64,000 nucleotides of DNA from Ornithodoros turicata (taxonomy: Eukaryota; Arthropoda; Arachnida; Ixodida; Argasidae). Of this stretch, positions 55,335 through 64,000 are shown one piece after another (the stretch's first letter is position 1; every line of letters begins with the position of its first letter). Both the position numbers and the translations under genes were made by a program. The notes beneath the pieces were generated by a model. That model was not told the DNA's origin. It saw nothing but the letters and a program-made list of their open reading frames with translations, and did no database searches. The DNA lies in contig NC_088201.1 in NCBI RefSeq assembly GCF_037126465.1, forward strand, positions 126,666,665 to 126,730,664, written 5' to 3'.

Positions 55335-56285
55335 TCACCAAAGTAGGCAATGTCTGAAGCGCTCACGGCCTGGAGAGGGATGGCGACGGTCAGCGTCAGA
55401 TACAGGAACCATGCTCACTTCAGCCCTGTTGTCTACTAAACATTTGGCAGCGGTTACCTTGTCGAGCACATAAAAGAGGCGGTTTTCATCGCCGCCAGCC
55501 AGGCCTGCCGGATTCAGGAGCTGGGATGATGGTTTCCCGGCCAGGTGCATGGGTCTCGGCATCGCCTTGCCCTGGATCCAAAGGTGTAATGGTATCAGCA
55601 AAATGGGCTATCCGGAGGCGGAGCAGGTGAACCCCCTTGCCTTCGGGACGCGCGATCAGGGGAACGTGAGTCGTGTGGCGAGATCGCTGCGGTTGTGTTG
55701 ACAAATTCGTCATCAAAGTGGCAAGACTCGCCACCGCCGCGTTGAGCTGACTATCGCTGGCGATTAACGCTGATACGGTTGTGGGAAGGTGAGAGAATGA
55801 GTTCTGGACGTTTTCCCCAGACGAATTCGACGTCGTGCTCGAGGTCTCAGCAAAACAAGGTGGTTCGATCGGCGCTGTGACCTCTGCCATACTACAATGG
55901 GACGTCGCAAACAGCTCGACAGCTGACGCCAATGCCTCAAGGTTGTGATCACGTGCTGCTGTCAATATCAAGCAAACCTGAGGCGGGAGGCGCTGAAAGA
56001 AAAGCTCCTTGAGGATGGAGTCATCGATGGTTCTGTCTCCAATAAGTCGATGCATGTGTCGCAGTAACTGTATCGAATTCTGGCCTCCTCGATCCTCAGC
56101 GGTCAATAGCTGTTGTTGTAGGCGTTGTTCGGATACAGGGGTGCACCAAACGAGTTCTTGCCGCTTGGGGAATTCACAATGGGGCCTTGAATTTCGCAGG
56201 CATCGTCCTTGGGTAATGCGCGAATGATGATGCCGAAATTTAGGTGCTCGCGAAGTGATTTGACGAGAGTGACTTGCGCTTCCAC
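55335..56285 (-). pseudogene. Ty3/gypsy gag and protease fragments
   Basis: The minus strand encodes a gag-like helical segment (IDDSILKELFFQRLPPQVCL, then ALASAVELFAT). A second frame follows with RLFYVLDKVTAAKCLVDNRA and EVSMVP, the active-site region of an aspartic protease in which the expected D-[TS]-G triad reads D-N-R. The protease is therefore dead. Confidence 0.7.
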
Positions 56286-56900
56286 CTTGATTGATTGATT
56301 GATTGATTATGTGTTTAATGGCACAAAGGCAACAAAGGCCATAGAGCGCCAAAACTATGGTGAGTGTGTCGGAGATGATTATGGGAAAGATGATGTGAGA
56401 GAGAGTGTGCGGTAGTTAAAACCTATCTACAGGTATGAGCGATGAGCGATGAGATTGACCAGGATAAGAGAGAGAGGAGGATGACGATAGCTAGCGAGCA
56501 TGGCAGTTAAAAGCTATCGACAAGTGTGACAATGAGATATTTGCATGAGGAGTTCGGTGATATTGGATAAAAGCGGAGCAATGCTTATCATCTACATCTG
56601 ACTAAGAAACCCACACGTGGTCAAAAATTTAATGACGTTATCAAACGGCACAAGAGGGGTGTCACCCAGTAGAAGGGCTGGGTGGAGTGGGACATGGTAT
56701 CTGTTGAATGCGGTGAAATACTGCCTTGCCAAATCACATACGTGGATCGTGTGCGCATTAGGTCTGCAAGTGATCAGGAAGGGCTTCCACTTGCGCCAAG
56801 AGGGCGACAGGGTCAACCGATGCCGCCGCAACGGCAGGATTCATGTCGGGCATTGATGGTGCGTCACAGGCGAAGAGTGGTGTAGTGGGGTGCAGGAAGC
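56286..56900 (-). mobile_element. LINE 3' end with TCAA-repeat tail, inserted in the gypsy element
   Basis: The minus strand encodes NRYHVPLHPALLLGDTPLVP and FDNVIKFLTTCGF (the end of a non-LTR polyprotein), stop, then a ~280-bp 3' UTR ending CATTAAACACATAATCAATC with further TCAA units at 56286-56305. Tails of short repeats instead of poly-A are common in several LINE clades. A different family from L1a. Confidence 0.75.
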
Positions 56901-57052
56901 TCGATGTTCCGGGTCACGAACTATTGACGAGGCCAGGTCGACTTAGTAACGAGCATTTATTCCGGACGACCGTTCGGCCATAAGTCGAGGGAACGACTCA
57001 GTTGTTCCCCGGAATTAAAGCGCGCGAAAATCAAACAACGGAGCAGAACAAC

Positions 57053-57410
57053 AACAACAACTTTATTTTCGGCCTTGGAGAGTGGGGAGTTTCATCGCAA
57101 CAGGCGATACTCTACCCCAGTGCTTGGTGGAAGGGGGGAATAAAATAACGTGCCCCTTTACAATAACGATCGAAGTCCGATGGTGTCCAGAAATGTCAGA
57201 AGACCTTTGAGCGCAGAGCGTTGCTGGGCTGGATTGGGCCAGGGACCAAACAATTTCGGTAGGGAGAAAGGGCGAGAGTCCAGCTGACGAAGAGACTCGG
57301 AGAGTGTGGTTCGGGAAGGTTCGTAGTGAGGGCAATGAAGAAGAATGTGCTCCAGATCCTCAAGAGCACCACAGTGGCAGCAGGTGGGAGAATCAATTTG
57401 TCTCAAGCCT
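57053..57410 (-). mobile_element. LINE 3' end, family L1a
   Basis: The minus-strand ORF 57406-57158 encodes CCHCGALEDLEHILLHCPH and the same C terminus as the 3169 copy (..IGLRSLL). The 3' UTR ends AATAAAGTTGTTGTTGTTG at 57053. The sequence continues to about 57530 with pieces of the same protein in other frames. Confidence 0.85.
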
Positions 57411-57724
57411 ATGTTGTTGAAGCCTGTCTATGTTGAACAGAGTTGATCCCACGCTCGCTTTCCGCATGCCACGAAACACATCTCGTCAGGATGCTGCATT
57501 AATCCACCGCATGCGCCTCGATGTGGCCTTTACAACGGAGCAGACAACTGACTAGAGTACGTAAAACTTGAGTATCTTGAAGTATCTCATGAAGTTCTTG
57601 CCATGGCTCGTGGAGATAACTAAGCCGCTGCGTGATATTCTGGCATCTGACACAGCCTGACATTGGGACCCCTGTAGTAACAGCTGTTCGATGTCGACAT
57701 AGCACGACCCTCAGCGACCGCATT

Positions 57725-57743
57725 CTCTCTCTCTCTCTCTCTC
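57725..57743. repeat. (CT)n microsatellite
   Basis: Nine uninterrupted CT units. Nothing else recognised nearby (57540-57890). Confidence 0.9.
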
Positions 57744-57892
57744 AGATGCATCCTCGTGTGGACTTGGAGCAGTCTTACTCCACGAAGACACGGACGGAAA
57801 CCGCCGCCCGCTTGCCTACGCTTCGAGAATCGTGACAACGACGGAACAGCGATACGAAACTAGTCGGCATATATCATCACATATATGGTGCA

Positions 57893-58265
57893 AGTTACAT
57901 TAGCATCAGATGGACGACAGCGACAGAGCTGTTTATGTACCCGTACTCTCCTGACGCCACGCGCGCTTCGGTAGACCCTCTCTTTTTAAATCATCCTTAC
58001 ATACCCCTCCCCCCCCCACACACACACGCACACACCATTCATCAAACTCGGTGTGCTTTAGAATGGCGGTGGCTCCGTTTAAGATCCCGTCGGAGACATT
58101 GAGGTTGCAAGTGATCAACGAGGAACGAGATAACAGCTGTCCCTGTCAATTATCTGGTCATTTCTTTTACCTCCTTTCTTCGCTTCATCTCGCTGCGTTG
58201 TTGTCGATGCGACGTATAAGACACGATCTTCACGGAATTGAGCCCGTCGCTGTCAAAGGTCTTAG
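57893..58265 (+). repeat. Dispersed repeat R2, second copy
   Basis: Matches the flanks of the hAT-like element at 24316-24493 and 25188-25380 in the same order and strand. Here it has no hAT insertion, but it holds a different spacer with a (C)n-(CA)n stretch at about 58008-58035. Confidence 0.5.
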
Positions 58266-58269
58266 CACT

Positions 58270-59690
58270 TACGTGGGTTTGCAATAAATGTGTCATCTAC
58301 GAGGCGGGGTCAAAGAGAAGCCGAAATTTAGCTGTATAACACGGGCAAAGTAAATTATGTACTGTTGCGCTGCACATCTGATTTTCTTTTGTTTTGTTTT
58401 GTTTGTTTGTTTTCCCTACCACTAGAATTAGCTGTGCGTGCACGCCGGCGTGACTGTTCAGGTGCTATATCACGCGACTTTCATCGGTTTCAGTCTGGCA
58501 AGGTTAGACATCCCAGATGTTGTCCGCTCACACAACAGGTTTAAGCGGTTCCTATCGACGAATGGGATTAAGCACGCCACATCAAGCCCGTATTACGCGC
58601 ACAGCAACGGGTAATCCCACTCCACGGTGCAAACGGCATGGACATTTCTACCCAAGGCTCCTGATATCGCATTGCTAGTACATCCATCAACACCATGGAT
58701 CTATGGGCATACCCCGGCGGAGCTTCTAATTGTTAGACAGACAGGGGAGCTGTTCTCGTCAAAACTAATTGAGCTCGATTGCTTTACGTCATCAACTGTT
58801 GGGCAGAGCTACCAGAACACGCTCCGCCCTTAGGGTCCCCTTATTTATCTCTAGCCGGTATCCCTAGCCGTCGTCCACTGGTGTCTCTAGCGCACGAACA
58901 GTATAGGAAGGTCGCGCTTTCCTACGACATGGGGGCGCTATGTGCTATACTGAAATAAATGACAGGGGGGAAAGGAGGGAAAAACGTGGCGCATAGGTGT
59001 ACACGTGTATTACAATGAGGCTCGTGCACAGGACGTCACGCGCAGCCTTTGAGCGCCTTTGAGCCACGTGACTCGGGAAAACATGTCGATGCGTCACATG
59101 CGTCCTACTGCGGGCCGAATGAGGTAACAGCGTGTGTTTTTCCAATATACCGCATACCGCAACAACTCACGACATGCCCTCCTACTGTAACTCCGGTGCG
59201 GCAATATGTTTTCTCGAGTCACATGACTAAACGTGACGTCACTGCACAAGCCTCATTAATGTGATAAAGAGGTATTCCGTTCACTGCGGAATAACCTTCA
59301 TGTGCATGGATTGCGAAACATTGCGCATTTCACCACGTTGGCAGTCACGCCACGCTGTAGGCTATGCACTCTACGCGCACATATCGCACGTCGGCACAAA
59401 TTTATGCTTCACGATACAACCTGCAACCTTCCGCTTCCGGCGAGAACACGCGGAAGGGCGGCCTCGCTGTGATATGGACACTCCGATAAAGCGCGAAGAT
59501 TGCAGGATCAAGAGCTCGACTTTTGAGTTGACTATTGGTTGAGGGCGCGTGGCCTACACGTACCTCTGTTCTTCACGTAGCGACCAATGACAGGCGAGAC
59601 ACAAAGTAATCGAGGTCAATTACTTTGACAAGAATAGGGCCCCAGGACAACACCAACGTTCTTGGAAGGTTCAGGGCTCTCGCCCAACGC
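58270..59690. other. Unassigned sequence
   Basis: No gene recognised. It includes GTTTT/GTTT repeats near 58385-58415. ORFs of up to 93 residues lack motifs. Confidence 0.3.
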
Positions 59691-59692
59691 TA

Positions 59693-59866
59693 GACTCACA
59701 TAAGATATCGGAGGCGATATTGCAGCACGCAAGCGTCCACATACGACTCAAGGCGCAGATCTTCTGAACGGCCGGAACTACCCAGCACCACACCAGTATG
59801 AGAGTCCTGGAGCGTGACGCGATACACGTCACCAGCACTGGACGTGCGGTCCCACCCCTCGGTCAT
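59693..59866 (-). other. Candidate exon or gene fragment, 57 codons
   Basis: An open minus-strand frame MTEGWDRTSSAGDVYRVTLQ continues to a ...VLQYRLRYL end. It shows gene-like codon choice (many CTG, GTG, GTC) and ends in AT|GTGAGT, a good splice donor. Its upstream end is cut exactly by the MITE at 59868. I do not recognise the protein. It may be a host exon split by the MITE or part of a decayed retrotransposon. Confidence 0.3.
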
Positions 59867-59867
59867 A

Positions 59868-60668
59868 CAGGGTGATTTTTTTATCCTTTACATAATTTTT
59901 ATAGAATAAGCCATGAGAGCGTGCTCTCGCATGCTGCAGCATAGATGTCGTCTTTGCATGTGCGTTATATGGAGAGGCGGGCATCCTCTCGAAGAAAGTT
60001 TGCAACTACGAGATGAATAACTACCTAAACTGAATTAATTAACTCTTTAATTAGGGGATTTCGGACAAAAGCGGGACGGCATAATGAGAGACTACTCGAG
60101 TTGGAAGCCATTCCACGTATAAAAGAGAATGAAAGCGCACGTGCGATGTGGTATGCATAAGAGATGATACAGAAAAAGCGCGCTTTATGAGCGCATGACC
60201 CTCGCCAATCGTGGCTTATCTGGGCCGAAAAGCGGTTTATCTGGCCCGCTGATCGTCAACTACTCCAATCATCTCCACCGCTCCGAATCACGTGACCCTC
60301 TAACGTGAATGAGCGCTGTACTCGCTATGTTCCCGGTCGCCTAAGTTGGATTTTTGGCACATTTGTATACCAAAATTGGAGGTGGACATTTTAGCGCACA
60401 TGTGCTTCAACATTTTTGAAACGTGGAATGGCTTTTAACTTGGATAGTCTCACATTTTGCCATCTCGCTTTTGCCGAATCCCATAATTAGAGAGTTAATT
60501 AATGATTTTAGGTAATTATTCATCTTGCGGTCGCACACTTTCTTCGAGAGGATGCTCGCCTTGCCGCAGAAATCAACTGCAAAAACGACATCTAAGGTGT
60601 GTTCCTGGCTTTTATATAAAAATTCCGTAACTACTTCCGAAGGATAACTAGTAGGCATCTTCAGGTAA
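59868..60668. mobile_element. Large inverted-repeat MITE (CAGGGTG type), third copy
   Basis: The left end reads CAGGGTGATTTTTTTATCC. Arms at about 59868-60125 and 60415-60668 are inverted copies: CGTCTTTGCA, TCTCGAAGAAAG, GAATAATTACCT-type, TTAATTAACTC and CATTCCACGT. The right terminus is degenerate. Non-coding. Confidence 0.75.
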
Positions 60669-60674
60669 ACCCAA

Positions 60675-61220
60675 TGTAACGTGAGGCCGTGCCAGCATTG
60701 ACGCCTTCCTTCCTTTGGAGAAGCACAGTGAACCTATTTACACGTTTATCCTGTTCACAGTCCCCTTTCATGTCGTTGGGGTTTCCTAACAGTCATCTCT
60801 GCCTGGCTTTGCAGTCAGTCATGGCTGGCCTTCATGAGGCGATTTGGTTAGGCCTCTCGCAGATGAAGCCGTGTCCCCTTGTTGTGGATGAAGACGTAAG
60901 GGCGCTCTGGCGCTTGGATAAAACACTTTACGTTCTCTCGTTCCATGGGCTAGTTGTCTTTGGTCTGATCTCAGTCTCTCCCTTACACCCGATTAGGACA
61001 AATATAACCTGCGTTAGCTGCTAATATGTCGGTACAACGATGGTGTGTTGCCTGACCAGCTACTTCTTAGCTAGATATGCTTCTTAGTTACTTGTACTCG
61101 TACTTGAAAAGTCTCTAAAGGGGTTAGTGTACGTGGGATTCATAGGCTACTGGAAGCAGGTGCATTATGTACTCGATTGTATATGGAATACACTCTCAAT
61201 ACAACGTAGGAAGGATAACA
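60675..61220. other. Unassigned sequence
   Basis: A 111-residue plus-strand ORF (60689-61024) has no recognisable domain. Otherwise nothing seen. Confidence 0.3.
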
Positions 61221-61225
61221 CGTGC

Positions 61226-61352
61226 GCGCTGTTTAATCCATTGGTCACTCAGTTTAATCCAAGTGCTGCCCAATTTAATCCAGTGGGGAAATCAAATTAA
61301 TCCAGACACCAACCAATTTAATCCAAGTGCTACCCAATTTAATCCAATTGTG
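61226..61352 (+). repeat. Short tandem array of TTTAATCCA units
   Basis: Six imperfect units of about 17-22 bp built around CA(A/G)TTTAATCCA and AGTGCT(G/A)CCC. It lies directly before the larger tandem array. Confidence 0.8.
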
Positions 61353-61469
61353 TACGATTGTGTATTCAGTCATGTCATGACTGTGACTTTCATGATTTCG
61401 CCAATGTATCATGAGTTCATGCATGACTACTGATTCAACAACCCCTGGATTTTGCAGTGCCATGCCGTG

Positions 61470-62790
61470 TTTCATGACTGCCTTTTGTCATTATGACATT
61501 TCATGACTATTTTGATGACATGTGCCATGAATCGCTTTTATGGGACTACCTTTGCTTCAAACAGTGTCTTACAGTGGTTTGTGACTACCGACGGTCATTG
61601 TGACATTTCATGACTATTTTCATGATATGTGCCATGAATCGATTTCATGGGACTACCGCAGCTTCAAACAGCGTCTTACAGTGGTTTGTGACTTTCGACG
61701 GTCATTGTGACATTTCATGACTATTTTCATGATATGTGCCGTGAATCGATTTCATGGGGCTACCGGTGCTTCGAACAGTGTCTTACAGTGGTTTGTGACT
61801 ACCGACGGTCATTGTGACATTTCGTGACTATTTTCATGATATCTGCCGTGAATCGATTTTATGGGACTACTGGTGCCTCAAACAGTGTCATGCGGTGTTT
61901 TACGACTACCGACGGTCGGTACGACATTATATGCCTATTGTCATATGTGCAATGAATCAATTTTATGGGACTACCGCTACTCCAAACAGTGTCATGCAGT
62001 GTTTTATAACCACCGACAGTCATTATGACATTCCATGAATTGCCACGGTATGTGCCATTAATAAATTTTTGTGTGACCACCGTTGCTTCAACCAGTCATA
62101 TAGTGTTTTAGGACTACCGATGGTCATTATTATATTTCACGACTATTTTCATGATATGTTTTATGAATCGATTTTATGGGACTACTGCTGCTTCAAACAG
62201 TGTCGTACAGTGTTTATGACTACCGATGGTCATTGTGATATTTCATGACTATTTTCATGATATGTTTTATGAATCAATTTTTTTAACTACCGCTGCTTCA
62301 AACAGTGTCATACAGTGTTTTACGACTATTCTATGACTATTTTAATGACATGTTCTATGAATCAATTTTATAGGACTACCAGTGTTTGAAACAGTGTCAT
62401 GGAGTGTTTTATGACCACCGTTGGTTATTACGACATTTAATGACTATTTTCATGATATGTGTCATGAATCGATTTTATGGGACTTGCACTGTTTCGAGCT
62501 GTCATACAGTGTTTTATGACTTCTCGCTGTCATTATTACATTTCATGACTGTTTTCATGATATGACCATGAATCAATTTTATGGGACCACCACTGCTTTA
62601 AGCAGCGTCATAGTGCTTTCTAACTACCAATGGTATTTAATACATTCCATGACTATTTTCATGGTTTGTGTCATGACTCGGCTTCATCCAACTACCGTTG
62701 CTTCATACAGTGTCACGAGTGTTTTAGAGGCAACAGACGGCCATTATGACGTTACATGGCCATTTCCATTATATGTGGCATGAACCGACA
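61470..62790 (+). repeat. Tandem array of ~105-bp units, forward arm
   Basis: About 12 diverged units, each with TTTCATGACTATTTTCATGA, ATATGTGCCATGAATCGATT, TTATGGGACTACC, GCTTCAAACAGTGTCATACA and GTGTTTTATGACTACCGACG. Unit spacing is about 100-110 bp. Confidence 0.9.
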
Positions 62791-62794
62791 TTAT

Positions 62795-63310
62795 TTTATT
62801 TCATTTCCTTAAAGACCCTTTACGTAAAGGCGTTACATAGGGGAGAAGAAGGAACAGAAAACAGAAATTTTTAGACAAGTCCGTGTGTTACAATCAAAAT
62901 AATATTTTCTCGAGTGCTATCTGAAAGCTACCAAGATCTGACAGTGCGACAACGTCTGCTGGCAAGTCATTCCATTCGCTAATACCTAGCCACCAGTGTG
63001 GGGTATTTATGTGTGTCTGTGTAACCTTATTTTGATCCTAGCTTGTAAGGATGCTCTACACCACGAGAGAGAAAATGAGCAGGGGTAACATATCAACCAG
63101 AATGATATGATTTATATATAAGAACAAGCCTAGCTATTTACGTCTCTCTGCCAATAACGAAATTTTATACCGCCTTTTAATCTCGGACATACTTGCTCTG
63201 CGATCACGTATATTACAAATGAACCTCGTAGCATTGTTCAGAACAAGCTCTAGCCTATCACACCTGATAACGGCTCCGCATACCAGCTGCGTATCCCAAT
63301 ATTGACCTGC
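62795..63310 (-). mobile_element. LINE 3' end inserted in the tandem array
   Basis: On the minus strand the sequence encodes LELVLNNATRFICNIRDRRA and SMSEIKRRYKISLLAERRK, the conserved end of CR1/Jockey-like reverse transcriptase ORFs, followed by a 3' region ending in an A/T-rich stretch at about 62795. Array units resume in forward orientation at 63320. Confidence 0.75.
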
Positions 63311-63319
63311 GTACTGCTG

Positions 63320-63470
63320 CGTCAGACAGTGTCACATAGTTTTATGATTACTGACGCTCATTATGACATTCCATGATACTTACAAGATATCTATCATGAC
63401 CGACTCGATGCAACTCAGCTGCTTCACATCGTGTTATACAATGTTTTATGACTATCTACGAATACCTTAG
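63320..63470 (+). repeat. Forward arm of the tandem array, continuation after the LINE
   Basis: One to two diverged forward units (TCAGACAGTGTCACATAGTT, GCTTCACATCGTGTTATACA) before the orientation changes near 63475. Confidence 0.75.
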
Positions 63471-63475
63471 TGACC

Positions 63476-64000
63476 ATCGGTGTTCATAAAACTGCATGAC
63501 ACTGCGTGAAGCTAAGGTATCTGCATAAAGTCGAGTCATGACCCGTATCATGAAAATAGTCAGAGAATGTGAACATGACAGTGTTTGAAGTGCCACAAAT
63601 TGATTCAGGGCTCGTATCATGAAAGTCCTCATGAAATGTTATAATGACCGTCAGTAGAGACAAAACACTGCATGACACCTGGTGAAGCAGCAGTATCCCC
63701 TAACATCGATTCATGGCACATATTGTAAAAATAGTAATTAAAAGTCATAATGAGCGTCGGTGGTCACGAACCACTGTATGACACTGCTTGAAGTAGCGGC
63801 AGTCCCATAAAATCGATTCATGGCACATGTCATGAAAATAGTCATGAAACGTCATAATGACCGTCGGCAGTCATAAAACACTGTATGACACTATTTGAAG
63901 GAGCGGTAGTCCCATAAAATCGATTCATGGCACATGTCATGAAAATAGTCATAAAATGTCATAATGACAAAAAGCAGTCATAAAACACGGCATGACACAG
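63476..64000 (-). repeat. Tandem array of ~105-bp units, inverted arm, running off the window
   Basis: The same unit as at 61470-62790, now reverse-complemented (TGTATGACACT..TTGAAG, AGTCCCATAAAATCGATTCA, TGGCACATGTCATGAAAATA, GTCATAATGACCG). The last three units are the best preserved and about 110 bp apart. The array continues beyond position 64000. Confidence 0.9.

Larger units (their letters stand above)
51897..57052 (-). mobile_element. Decayed Ty3/gypsy retrotransposon with nested insertions
   Basis: LTR-like direct repeats occur at about 51897-52015 and 56922-57052 (shared TTGACGAGG(T/C)CAGGT(A/C)GACTTAGTA and TTATTCCGGAC blocks). Between them, read leftwards, come gag, protease, reverse transcriptase, RNase H and integrase fragments. 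A LINE 3' end (56286-56900) and a MITE (53014-53905) have inserted into it. LTR divergence and many stops show age. Confidence 0.8.

Noticed and set aside
61470..64000. CRISPR array or regular spacer-repeat structure
   Set aside because: The repeats are ~105-bp diverged tandem units without unique spacers, in a eukaryotic genome, and change orientation; no cas genes.

Overview
This is a window of a large, transposon-rich arthropod nuclear genome, most likely a tick or another arachnid. The evidence is widely spaced exons with GT-AG introns, arthropod-type TATA/TCAGT core promoters, a BEL/Pao retrotransposon, tRNA-derived SINEs, a Polinton and YqaJ-, THAP- and P2X7-tail-type transposon genes. 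The taxon is an inference; no rRNA or mitochondrial marker is present. I see no prokaryotic features.

Host gene. One gene on the minus strand runs through the first 41 kb. Five exons join in consistent phase: 41151-39997 (385 codons, disordered, charged), 34225-34162, 28832-28669 (P-loop), 12141-12025 and 1937-1755. The last four encode a short-form adenylate kinase (AK1/AK5 type). The C-terminal exon(s) lie beyond position 1 and the N-terminal exon(s) above 41 kb. The introns hold most of the mobile DNA.

Mobile DNA in the introns. (1) An intact BEL/Pao element (3530-10558) has identical 249-bp LTRs, 5-bp target duplications (AGGGC) and one gag-pol ORF, so it inserted very recently. (2) A Polinton/Maverick-type element of exactly 10,000 bp (13295-23294) has AG...CT ends, ~1.1-kb inverted terminal repeats and a perfect 6-bp target duplication (GACTTC). 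It carries an A32-like packaging ATPase, a frameshifted protein-primed-type DNA polymerase B and several small ORFs, but no integrase, protease or capsid gene that I could recognise. It split an older dispersed repeat whose halves flank it and whose unsplit copies lie at 0.8-1.6 kb and 34.5-35.4 kb. (3) LINE fragments, SINEs, hAT-like, Harbinger-like and other MITEs fill the rest.

The second half (41-64 kb) is a transposon graveyard. It contains a 3.3-kb DNA transposon with TTAA target duplications and a decayed YqaJ-nuclease gene, a P2X7-tail-like pseudogene, a mariner/Tc1 transposase fragment and a THAP-domain fragment. A decayed Ty3/gypsy element (51.9-57.0 kb) is itself invaded by a MITE and a LINE. 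Several large inverted-repeat MITEs and a foldback-like structure of ~105-bp tandem units in opposite orientations (61.4-64 kb, running off the window) complete it.

All calls were made by eye from sequence and translated ORFs. No database search was possible, so family names rest on motif recognition.
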